The notes below the pieces were generated by a model. The model did not search any database. It saw nothing but the letters and a program-made list of their open reading frames with translations, and was not told the DNA's origin. A program made the translations under genes and the position numbers. This document shows, piece after piece, positions 1 through 6,299 of a stretch of 13,993 bases of DNA. Each line of letters starts with the position of its first letter. The stretch's first letter is position 1. Origin of the DNA: Paludibacteraceae bacterium (GTDB lineage: Bacteria > Bacteroidota > Bacteroidia > Bacteroidales > Paludibacteraceae); contig JAEDNI010000043.1 of NCBI GenBank assembly GCA_016302585.1, positions 1-13,993 on the forward strand, given 5' to 3'.

Positions 1-61
1 AACATTAGCGTAAAATATCATTTTTTTGTCACTTTTTTAATATAGTTCGTTTATAATACAT

Positions 62-310
62 TCATTCTTGGTTGCCGAATTGTTTTTCTGCTTCCTTTGC
101 AATAGCATTATTGAGTTCGGCTTCTTTTTCTTTGACAATTTTTTCCATCTCATTTTTTGCTTCTTCTCCATCTTTACAAACTTTCCCTTTTACTTCTAAT
201 GTATCTGTTGGGGGAATACTATCAAGATAGGATTGAGGAATAGCATATTGTGAAGGTGGAATAATAATTTTGCTTTTTATATAACTTAGAAATTTAAATG
301 TTAGTTTTTT
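62..310 (-). pseudogene. Startless open frame, possible truncated gene
   Basis: An 82-codon open frame ends in TGA at 62-64 and is closed upstream by TAA at 311-313. It has no ATG, GTG or TTG near its beginning; the first ATG lies deep inside and would leave only about 25 codons. The predicted sequence is not random: a hydrophobic and proline-rich part (KIIIPPSQYAIPQSY, then SIPPTDTLEVKGK) is followed by a strongly charged coiled-coil-like tail rich in E, K and A that ends in QFGNQE. It is in the same frame as the lipoprotein gene upstream, separated by two stops (338-340 and 311-313). It is probably the 3' remnant of a degraded gene, or a gene using a rare start such as ATT. No family is recognised. 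Confidence 0.3.
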
Positions 311-337
311 TTATGACTTTAGTCTATAACATGAGAT

Positions 338-835
338 TTATAAGTCCTCTTTTATTCCCTTTATGCGATAAACATGAGCATCTTTTAACCAACCTGTTTT
401 GTCATATATCCAACCTTCATCAATACCGACCCTTTTAACGGCAAAGATTTCATCAGAGCCGAGCAATCCGACAATATATTCTACTTTAAAACCACTTAAT
501 GTCCCACTTGTACATCTAATTACTTGTTTGTCTTCATCAAAGGTATATTCTATATCTCCTTTTTGCTTCCATTCCATGTCTTTTGTTATGTGCATGCAAC
601 CATCTGCAGAAGAATATGTAGCTTGCCCACCGGTATGGGCGGGGTCTACATATAATAAATGGGAATCACTCTTTATATCATAGTAATATAGAACTTCATT
701 ATTGTTGCCAATGGCAACCCAAGTGCCCACAATTGATTTTGTTGAGAATTTAGTAGGGTCATCTGGTGTGATGTCTTTACTACAACTAGAAAATAATACG
801 CATATAGTGCACAAAGCAAACATATATTTTTTCAT
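338..835 (-). CDS. Small lipoprotein, lipocalin-like, function unknown
   Basis: A 165-residue protein with a lipoprotein signal peptide: charged MKKY, hydrophobic stretch, and lipobox LFSSC with the lipidated cysteine at residue 18, so it should be anchored in the envelope. The mature part begins with an Asp/Pro/Lys-rich linker and then SIVGTWVAIG, an opening typical of the lipocalin-like beta-barrel proteins common in Bacteroidota; the rest alternates polar and hydrophobic residues as beta strands do. No catalytic motif is visible. The gene and its surroundings are more AT-rich than the window downstream, which suggests accessory or transferred DNA. It stands alone, 555 bp downstream of the Fic gene on the same strand, and I see no clear promoter of the Bacteroidota type in front of it. 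The lipoprotein call is firm; the fold is inferred. Confidence 0.75.
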   Translation of the reverse strand: MKKYMFALCTICVLFSSCSKDITPDDPTKFSTKSIVGTWVAIGNNNEVLYYYDIKSDSHLLYVDPAHTGGQATYSSADGCMHITKDMEWKQKGDIEYTFDEDKQVIRCTSGTLSGFKVEYIVGLLGSDEIFAVKRVGIDEGWIYDKTGWLKDAHVYRIKGIKEDL

Positions 836-939
836 AATTCTTATACCCTAAATCTGTGTCGGGCGCAACTTTTGATGTTTTCTACTCACTTGACGGCTTT
901 TCGAATACTCCGTTAGCACCTGATATTAGATACGGATGG

Positions 940-1144
940 TACATAAAAAGAGCGTGGTGCTAAGTTGCTTCAATTTGGGTCTTGAGGATTTACCGGACTA
1001 CCTTTGTAAACCAAATTTATACGAACAAAGCCCACGCTTCAACGTGAGCATTTCGGCTTGTTCCTTGGTTTACAATTAAGTCTTTAAAAGTGTCCGGCTT
1101 TTCAAGACCCAAGTATTTGAGCTAAAACGCTATAATTTTATGTA
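940..1144. repeat. 205-bp imperfect palindrome, MITE-like
   Basis: The two halves pair around the loop CTTCAA (1037-1042). Exact matching blocks, from outside in, are TACATAAAA (940-948) with TTTTATGTA (1136-1144), GGGTCTTGA (977-985) with 1102-1110, CCGGAC (993-998) with 1092-1097, TTGTAAACC (1004-1012) with 1067-1075, GAACAA (1023-1028) with 1058-1063, and CACG (1033-1036) with CGTG (1043-1046). The blocks are in the same order with small indels between them, so this is one long hairpin and not chance. The outermost bases are TA on both sides, as for elements that duplicate a TA target. It carries no gene. It could be a non-autonomous mobile element or a structured RNA; no core sites of an integron attC are present. 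Confidence 0.6.
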
Positions 1145-1231
1145 TGTTGCCTGTTAGTTGTGTTGCTTCATAGGCGGTATTTTTTTGTTTAGTGTTGTTT
1201 TTTATTGGTCCTATATGGCCGATACATTGCT

Positions 1232-1362
1232 CCGGGTTTAACGTCTTGGAGAGGGGACGCTCGCTTAAACTAAGACTACGTGCGACTCACGGCTGTGCCG
1301 TTCAATGGCACTATGTCTTGTTCTACGCTCTCCCCACTGCAACTTTACAAGTTACATCGGGG
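1232..1362. other. Structured non-coding element of unknown kind
   Basis: Nested complementary segments: CCGGGTTTAAC (1232-1242) against GTTACATCGGGG (1351-1362) with two mismatches and one G-T pair; GGAGAG (1248-1253) with CTCTCC (1328-1333); AAGAC (1272-1276) with GTCTT (1315-1319); and GTGCC (1295-1299) with GGCAC (1307-1311) around a 7-nt loop. A competing hairpin CGGC-TGT-GCCG (1290-1300) also exists. The order of the pairs is consistent with a single branched or elongated fold. It lies just downstream of the Fic gene in its direction of transcription. It may be a folded RNA, a recombination site or a relic of a mobile element; the sequence does not decide. Confidence 0.35.
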
Positions 1363-1390
1363 ACCCTATGATATTGCCACGAGGGCACGA

Positions 1391-2173
1391 TTACCTCATA
1401 TTTAATGCCATCGGTAACATGCAGAGGAAAGGAACACTTCTTGCGTAGTCAATAGTTGCGTAGTTATCTCCTTTGAAATGAAGATTCTCGTAGTACGATT
1501 TTCTTCTGCTATAGTACAATTTTTCAGACTGGATAGCCCAAGCCACATGATTGAGTTTCTGCGCTAAGAACCATTTCTCCAACAAACGAGAAGTACGTCC
1601 GTTACCGTCCGCAAACGGATGGATGCTTACGCAAACGAGATGAATCATACTCGCATAATAGAAAATCTCATCGTAGGACAAGTCTGTCTTTACGAGAATG
1701 TCAATATCATGCATGAGTTTGGCCATTTCGCCCGCTACGATACTCGGCTCTGCGCCAGTATAGACTTTTACCCCGCCGCCAAACACACCAACAGGCATGT
1801 CACGGAAAGCGCCTTTGTATTTGTCTGCAATACCGGAACTGTTGGAAAGAATCTTGTGCGCTTCGAGGAATGAGCCAATATTGATAGCATTTTTTGCGGC
1901 AAACTCATAAGCAGCAATCATGTCATCTATCTCTTGCACGTCGCGGCTGATGATTTTCGCCTCTTTGAGTTTCATGTAATCATCTTCAGTCATTGACGAG
2001 CCCTCAATAAGGCTGGAGTTACAGGACGAACTGAGCAAGTAGAACTTGAAGTTCTGCGGCGTGAGCGGCTTAGAAGCAAGTTTCTTGACGCGCTTCTCAA
2101 TCGTAATCGGTTGCTGTGCTTGGTAGTCAGCAAAATACTCGCTATGTATAATCTGTAACTGCTCCATTTTCAT
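1391..2173 (-). CDS. Fic family protein (class II, probable AMP-transferase)
   Basis: Fic enzymes transfer AMP or another nucleotide part onto hydroxyl groups of target proteins. Counting from the chosen start (260 residues), the full motif HPFADGNGRTSR lies at 185-196, with catalytic H185, phosphate-binding D189, N191 and R193, and R196. An inhibitory-helix motif S-x-x-x-E-G (S53, E57, G58) precedes it, so this is a class II Fic protein, kept off by its own N-terminal helix; no separate antitoxin is needed or seen. The target-positioning flap would be around FGGGVKVYTG. The open frame extends upstream to a TTG at 2197, but that region overlaps the promoter -7 box (2195-2202), so ATG at 2171-2173, or ATG at 2165-2167 behind AAAGG, is the likelier start. 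Native target unknown. The gene stands alone beside the AT-rich accessory region. Confidence 0.88.
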   Translation of the reverse strand: MKMEQLQIIHSEYFADYQAQQPITIEKRVKKLASKPLTPQNFKFYLLSSSCNSSLIEGSSMTEDDYMKLKEAKIISRDVQEIDDMIAAYEFAAKNAINIGSFLEAHKILSNSSGIADKYKGAFRDMPVGVFGGGVKVYTGAEPSIVAGEMAKLMHDIDILVKTDLSYDEIFYYASMIHLVCVSIHPFADGNGRTSRLLEKWFLAQKLNHVAWAIQSEKLYYSRRKSYYENLHFKGDNYATIDYARSVPFLCMLPMALNMR

Positions 2174-2194
2174 GAACCTTTGCAAATTCGGTTG

Positions 2195-2225
2195 CAAAGT
2201 TACTGCTTTTTTTTGACATATGCAA
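2195..2225 (-). promoter_or_regulatory. Bacteroidota-type promoter of the Fic gene
   Basis: On the minus strand a -33 TTG (2223-2225) is followed after 20 bases by TAACTTTG (2195-2202), which fits the TAnnTTTG -7 consensus. A start about 4 bases further gives a leader of under 20 nt before ATG 2173, which decides against the longer open frame. Confidence 0.6.
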
Positions 2226-2348
2226 GAGAAACATGTATTTTTATGCGAAAATAGGTAGAAATAGGAGGCAAATCAAAAAGAAAAGGGAAGAATCGTTTTC
2301 AAAGAATGAGGACACAGCAAGCTTATTCATGGGAGAGATAAGGGGAAT

Positions 2349-2382
2349 AAAAAAGAGGCGCAGTTCCGAAGAACTACTCCTC
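2349..2382 (-). terminator. Intrinsic terminator of rpsA
   Basis: Read on the minus strand, GAGGAGTAGTTC (2371-2382) pairs with GAACTGCGCCTC (2355-2366) through 12 positions with one mismatch and one G-U pair, closed by the very stable loop C(UUCG)G, and is followed by six T (2349-2354). It lies 22 bases after the rpsA stop codon. Confidence 0.88.
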
Positions 2383-2404
2383 ACATTAAATCCCAAAGGA
2401 AGGA

Positions 2405-4207
2405 TTACTCCTCTTTTTTGGTTTTCTTAGCAGCTGCTTTCTTAGCGGGTTTCTCCTCAGCCTGCTCCATAGAAGCCTTGAGCTCAGCGAGAGCAGAGAG
2501 GTCACCGAGGGTGGTCTTCTCTACCTTCGGCATCTCTACCTGCGGTTCCTCTTTAGCGGCTTTCTTAGCTGCTTTCGGAGCTGCCTCTTTGCGCTCCTCC
2601 CAAGTGCGGAGGTGCGAAACGAGGATACGCTTAGCGTCACGGTTGAACTCAATCACCTTGAACGGCAGGGTATCGCCAACTGCAACCGGGCTCTTGTCTT
2701 CCTTCTGGAGGTGGCGGGTTGTGCAGAATGCCTCAACGCCTTCCTCGAGCGAAACGACAGCGCCCTTGTCGGTCAGTTCAACTACTTTACCGTCCACAAC
2801 GGTGTCCACACCGAACTTAGCCTCGAGCTCCTCCCAAGGATTCTCCTCGAGCTGCTTGTGACCCAAGCTCAGACGGCGGTTAGCTACGTCGATGTCGAGA
2901 ACGACAACTTCGATCTGTGCGCCGATCTGGGTGAACTCATTCGGGTGTTTGATCTTCTTGGTCCAGCTCAGGTCGCTGATGTGGATCAGTCCGTCAACGC
3001 CTTCCTCGATCTCAACGAATACACCGAAGTTGGTGAAGTTACGAACCTTAGCCCAGTGGCGTGTGCCAACTGCGTACTTGGTCTCTACGTTAGCCCACGG
3101 ATCAGCCTTGAGCTGCTTGATACCGAGGCTCATCTTACGCTCAGCGCGGTCGAGAGTGAGGATAACAGCATCTACCTCGTCGCCAACCTTCAAGAAGTCG
3201 TTAGCGGAACGGAGGTGCTGGCTCCAGCTCATCTCGGATACGTGAACAAGACCCTCAACGCCTTCTGCGATCTCTACGAATGCGCCGTAATCAGCCATAA
3301 CGACTACTTTGCCGTGTACCTTGTCGCCTACTTTGAGGTTCGGGTCAAGGGCATCCCATGGGTGCGGAGTGAGCTGTTTCAAACCAAGAGCGATACGTTT
3401 CTTCTCCTCATCGAAGTCGAGGATAACGACGTTGATCTTCTGGTCGAGTTGCAACAGCTCGTGCGGGTCGTTTACGCGGCCCCAGCTGAGGTCGGTAATG
3501 TGGATAAGACCATCCACGCCTCCGAGGTCGATGAAGACACCGTAGTTGGTGATGTTCTTAACCGTACCTTCGAGTACCTGACCCTTCTCGAGCTTGCTGA
3601 CGATCTCAGCCTTTTGAGCCTCGAGTTCAGCCTCGATGAGCGCTTTGTGGGAAACAACGACGTTGCGGAACTCAGGATTCAGCTTAACGATCTTGAACTC
3701 CATGGTCTTGCCTACGAGGATGTCGTAGTCGCGAACCGGCTTCACGTCGATCTGGCTGCCCGGGAGGAATGCTTCCATACCGAGTACGTCCACGATCATG
3801 CCGCCTTTCGAACGCCATTTGATGTAGCCGGTAACGATCTCACCTGCATTGTAAGCCTCGTTAACGCGGTCCCAAGCCTTAGCCGTACGTGCCTCATTGT
3901 GCGAAAGAACGAGTTGTCCTTTTTTGTCCTCCTGGCTCTTGATGTAGACTTCTACTTTGTCGCCTACCTTGAGGTCCGGGTTGTAACGGAACTCAGAAGC
4001 CGGAACGATACCGTCGGATTTGTATCCTACGTTGACAACTACCTCACGCTTGTTGATACTGACAACAGTACCCTCAACGACCTCATTGTCCTTGATGGCA
4101 TTCAGCGTGTTGTTATACTTTTGGATTTCTTCTTCGTTTTTTGTGCCTTGCTTTTGTGCTTCATAGGCATCCCAGTCGAAGTTCTGGAGAGAAAGATTTT
4201 CTGCCAT
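2405..4207 (-). CDS. rpsA: 30S ribosomal protein S1
   Basis: S1 binds mRNA on the small ribosomal subunit and helps place it for initiation, which matters in Bacteroidota, where Shine-Dalgarno sites are weak. The 600-residue protein has six S1 (OB-fold) repeats at about 39-107, 121-190, 207-276, 292-363, 379-448 and 465-533. Repeats 3 to 5 show the usual signature, for example NYGVFIDLGGVDGLIHITDL and NFGVFVEIEEGVDGLIHISD, followed by SLG-KQL linkers. The first two and the last are more divergent, as in other S1 proteins. The C-terminal 60 residues are a lysine/alanine/glutamate-rich tail without an S1 fold. Length and domain number match S1 of the phylum. It is transcribed alone, with its own promoter (4290-4321), an 80-nt leader with a hairpin, and a strong terminator. 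Self-regulation through the leader is plausible by analogy with Escherichia coli but not shown here. Confidence 0.97.
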   Translation of the reverse strand: MAENLSLQNFDWDAYEAQKQGTKNEEEIQKYNNTLNAIKDNEVVEGTVVSINKREVVVNVGYKSDGIVPASEFRYNPDLKVGDKVEVYIKSQEDKKGQLVLSHNEARTAKAWDRVNEAYNAGEIVTGYIKWRSKGGMIVDVLGMEAFLPGSQIDVKPVRDYDILVGKTMEFKIVKLNPEFRNVVVSHKALIEAELEAQKAEIVSKLEKGQVLEGTVKNITNYGVFIDLGGVDGLIHITDLSWGRVNDPHELLQLDQKINVVILDFDEEKKRIALGLKQLTPHPWDALDPNLKVGDKVHGKVVVMADYGAFVEIAEGVEGLVHVSEMSWSQHLRSANDFLKVGDEVDAVILTLDRAERKMSLGIKQLKADPWANVETKYAVGTRHWAKVRNFTNFGVFVEIEEGVDGLIHISDLSWTKKIKHPNEFTQIGAQIEVVVLDIDVANRRLSLGHKQLEENPWEELEAKFGVDTVVDGKVVELTDKGAVVSLEEGVEAFCTTRHLQKEDKSPVAVGDTLPFKVIEFNRDAKRILVSHLRTWEERKEAAPKAAKKAAKEEPQVEMPKVEKTTLGDLSALAELKASMEQAEEKPAKKAAAKKTKKEE

Positions 4208-4220
4208 GTGGTAGAATGTG

Positions 4221-4245
4221 CTTGGCTCAGCCTTGGCTTACCAAG
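4221..4245 (-). promoter_or_regulatory. Leader hairpins upstream of rpsA
   Basis: The rpsA 5' leader contains three mutually exclusive short pairings within 25 bases: CTTGG-TAAG-CCAAG, GGC-TGA-GCC, and the outer CTTGG with the last CCAAG. They lie 13 bases before the start codon. Such alternative folds would suit autogenous control by S1, but this is inference. Confidence 0.35.
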
Positions 4246-4289
4246 CGTTAAAATTAAACATGTTAGCCTTTTTCTTGCGAAAAAGCGTG

Positions 4290-4321
4290 CAAAGGTAGTG
4301 CTTTTTTTTGGATTGTGCAAA
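4290..4321 (-). promoter_or_regulatory. Promoter of rpsA
   Basis: On the minus strand TTTG (4318-4321) and TACCTTTG (4290-4297) are separated by 20 bases, an excellent fit to the Bacteroidota -33/-7 consensus. Transcription would begin near 4286, leaving a leader of about 80 nt. Confidence 0.8.
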
Positions 4322-4392
4322 TTTTTTCAAAGAAAAATGCGGATGAGGGTGCTTTTTTGTAAATAAAAAGAGATAAAAACCCTATCGGGAGA

Positions 4393-4503
4393 TCAATCCT
4401 GCGTTATGCGGAACTGCGGTGAACCGGAAGCATTCAGCCGAAACTCGACCCGGATAGAGTCGTCAGGAGAAGAAACTTGAATTTCATGAAAATTTTGCGC
4501 AAA
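4393..4503 (-). pseudogene. Remnant of a GH97 glycoside hydrolase 5' end
   Basis: One minus-strand frame, ending in TGA at 4393-4395, reads AQNFHEIQVSSPDDSIRV and then EFRLNASGSPQFRITQD. This matches the way SusB-type GH97 alpha-glucosidases begin just after the signal peptide: AQ, a short spacer, then (L/V)xSPDxx(I/L)xVxF, a short hydrophilic turn and (P/S)xYx(V/I). There is no in-frame ATG and no signal peptide upstream, and the frame stops after about 35 codons, so it is a fragment and not a working gene. A different frame over the same bases holds a 17-codon peptide beginning MKFKFLLLTTLS, which could be a leader peptide of the promoter at 4500-4530. The identification rests on memory of the family pattern, not on a search. 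Confidence 0.4.
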
Positions 4504-4530
4504 GGTACGATAAAATTTGCATATGTCAAA
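4500..4530 (-). promoter_or_regulatory. Minus-strand promoter facing rpsA
   Basis: TTTG (4527-4530) and TACCTTTG (4500-4507) on the minus strand are separated by 19 bases, a consensus-perfect Bacteroidota promoter. It would transcribe the GH97-like remnant and then run toward rpsA, where it could act as a distal second promoter. Confidence 0.65.
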
Positions 4531-4547
4531 ATAATTTTGTAATTTTG
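4516..4547 (+). promoter_or_regulatory. Promoter of the EF-hand/M23 operon
   Basis: On the plus strand TTTG (4516-4519) and TAATTTTG (4540-4547) are separated by 20 bases. The predicted start near 4551 gives a leader of about 36 nt before ATG 4587. It overlaps the opposing promoter at 4500-4530. Confidence 0.7.
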
Positions 4548-4586
4548 TGCCGTTTTTTTTTGAAAATACAATAATTTAAGCATATT

Positions 4587-6299
4587 ATGAGCAAATACAA
4601 ATGGAGTTTTGCGAATGTGGGTGGAGTGACTCGCGTACGTATTAAATCTGCGGAGGATGTCCGTCATTTGGGCGAGTTGGATAAGAAGATGTGGACCGTG
4701 CTGAGTTGTCCTGTGAACGGTCTGGAGATCAGTTCTGATTCACTGAGGCTGATGGATCAGGACGGCGACGGTCAGTTGCGTCTGAAAGAGGTGGTAGCAA
4801 CGGCCGATTGGCTGTGCGCGACCTTGCGAGATCCGCAGAGTTTATTTGAGCAGAGCGATGTTATCAAGATTGAAAATATTGCTGACGAAGGGATACGAGT
4901 TATAAGTGACAAGTTACAGAAAGACGGAAAAGTTGCTTTGGCGGATGTACAGGCTGCAATAGATGCGATAGCCATAGAGACTCCGGAAATGCCGGCAGCT
5001 CCGTTTGAAGCGGATGTAATCGCGGCATACAAGGCGAAGAGCCCGGAGTACGCTGCCTATTTCGAGCAGGAGAAACTGCAGAAACTGGGCTTGGCAAGTA
5101 TTCCGGAAGACGCACCAAAGCCCGGTATGACGGAGAAGAAATTCATCGAGATGGGCGATCAGATATCCAAGTGGGAATCTGAAGTTGAAAGTATAAAATC
5201 GAAAGTAGAAAGTGAAATGGCGGCGGCGAAGGCGGAGTTTGAACCGCTGCGCAAGTTGCTGTTGCTGCATCGCGATTTCTATCGCCTGCTGCGTAACTTC
5301 GTGACCTTGGAGGACTTCTATGACAACGACGAGAAGACGGTTGCTTCGTTCCTGGCAGGTACCTTGATTTTGGATCAACGTGCATGTAAGTTATGTATTC
5401 GCGTGAATGACTTGGCGAAACATGACAGCCAGGCTCCGTTAAGCGGAATGTACCTGCTGTACTGCAATTGCGAGAACAAGAAGACGGGTAAGAAACTGCA
5501 GATCGTAGCGGCTATGACGCAGGGCGAGATCAAGAACCTGAGTGTGGGTAAGAATGGTATCTTCTACGATAACAACGGTCTGGATTATGACGCGACGGTC
5601 TTCAAGATCATCGAGAACCCAATCTCCCTTCGTCAGGCGTTCTGGAATCCGTATCGCAAGATGGCGAAATGGGTAGAAGATAAGATCAATAAGTCGGCAG
5701 CCGAGAAAGACGCAAAAACATTCGACGACATGACGGCAAAAGTAGCTACTGCGGCTGATCCGAATGCAGAGAAGAAATCTGCTTTTGATATCGCTAAGTT
5801 CGCCGGTATCTTTGCCGCCATCGGTATGGCGTTAGGTATGATTGGTACGGCGTTAGTGAAGGTTGGGGAAGGAATGAAAGACTTACCATGGTGGCAGTAC
5901 CTGATCATCTTCGTCTGCATCTTGCTCATCATCAGCGGACCGAGTATGATTATGGCGTGGATGAAACTGCGTCGTCGTAACTTGGCTCCGGTGCTGAATG
6001 CGAACGGTTGGGCTATCAACGCCGACTCGATTATCTCTGTTCCGTTCGGCTTGAAGTTAACAGAGCAGGTTCGTTTCCCCTTCACGAAGAACCCGGCAAA
6101 GAAGAATCCGGCAGGTAAGATCTTCCTGGTCATCCTGCTGCTAATTATCTTGGGCTTAGGTGGATTCGGCATCTATAAGTATATCACGAAAGAGGAAGTA
6201 ACGGCAGAGGAAGTAATGGAGGCAACGGAGGCAGAGGCTAATCCGGCAGTATCGCTGGAGAACGCAGAGGTTTCTGAAATAGAGGAGGGCGCAGAATGA
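4587..6299 (+). CDS. EF-hand membrane protein of unknown function
   Basis: A 570-residue protein that I do not recognise as a named family. It has a canonical calcium-binding EF-hand loop at 57-68 (D57, D59, D61, G62, L64, E68) and a weaker loop at 109-120 (D113, G114, D120), so an EF-hand pair is likely. A charged coiled-coil-like stretch follows at about 185-220. C267-x-x-C270 and C293-x-C295 lie in the central domain and could bind a metal. Three hydrophobic segments at about 405-426, 435-458 and 511-530 should span the membrane, and the tail (533-570) is very acidic. There is no signal peptide, so the EF-hand domain is probably cytoplasmic unless the first segment is re-oriented. The next gene, a cell-wall peptidase, begins inside its stop codon (ATGA at 6296-6299), so the two are co-translated and may act together in the envelope. 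Residues 200-210 are encoded by a repeat-like sequence (see 5178-5216). Confidence 0.8.
   Translation: MSKYKWSFANVGGVTRVRIKSAEDVRHLGELDKKMWTVLSCPVNGLEISSDSLRLMDQDGDGQLRLKEVVATADWLCATLRDPQSLFEQSDVIKIENIADEGIRVISDKLQKDGKVALADVQAAIDAIAIETPEMPAAPFEADVIAAYKAKSPEYAAYFEQEKLQKLGLASIPEDAPKPGMTEKKFIEMGDQISKWESEVESIKSKVESEMAAAKAEFEPLRKLLLLHRDFYRLLRNFVTLEDFYDNDEKTVASFLAGTLILDQRACKLCIRVNDLAKHDSQAPLSGMYLLYCNCENKKTGKKLQIVAAMTQGEIKNLSVGKNGIFYDNNGLDYDATVFKIIENPISLRQAFWNPYRKMAKWVEDKINKSAAEKDAKTFDDMTAKVATAADPNAEKKSAFDIAKFAGIFAAIGMALGMIGTALVKVGEGMKDLPWWQYLIIFVCILLIISGPSMIMAWMKLRRRNLAPVLNANGWAINADSIISVPFGLKLTEQVRFPFTKNPAKKNPAGKIFLVILLLIILGLGGFGIYKYITKEEVTAEEVMEATEAEANPAVSLENAEVSEIEEGAE
5178..5216 (+). repeat. Repeat-like GAAAGT stretch inside the EF-hand gene
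   Basis: This A/G-rich stretch contains GAAAGT three times (GAAAGT at 5187-5192, CGAAAGT at 5200-5206 and GAAAGT at 5208-5213) and encodes VESIKSKVESE. It resembles the sequence at 13964-13993 on the other strand, which encodes VESQKSKVER in an unrelated protein. Confidence 0.5.

Larger units (their letters stand above)
836..1390. other. 555-bp non-coding stretch with two fold-back structures
   Basis: No open frame of useful length exists on either strand between the lipoprotein gene and the Fic gene. The stretch holds a near-palindrome (940-1144) and a second region of paired segments (1232-1362), listed separately. The remaining parts (836-939, 1145-1231 and 1363-1390) show no gene, promoter or terminator that I can support, apart from T-rich runs at 1178-1203. 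Confidence 0.6.

Noticed and set aside
940..1144. Integron attC site
   Set aside because: The fold is long and paired to the tip, and neither end carries the RYYYAAC / GTTRRRY core pair; no integrase is in the window.
2233..2430. 65-codon plus-strand open frame between the Fic gene and rpsA
   Set aside because: Its frame runs through the rpsA terminator hairpin and into the rpsA coding end; composition is lysine/arginine-rich as expected from A/G-rich intergenic DNA.
2612..4366. 584-codon open frame on the plus strand, antisense to rpsA
   Set aside because: Lies entirely over a certain gene in a frame kept open by the codon use of rpsA; the translation resembles no protein and has no promoter.
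4434..4667. 77-codon minus-strand open frame over the divergent promoters
   Set aside because: Overlaps both promoters and the start of the EF-hand gene. Only its last 17 codons (MKFKFLLLTTLS onward) could be a leader peptide, and the GH97-like reading in another frame explains the same bases better.
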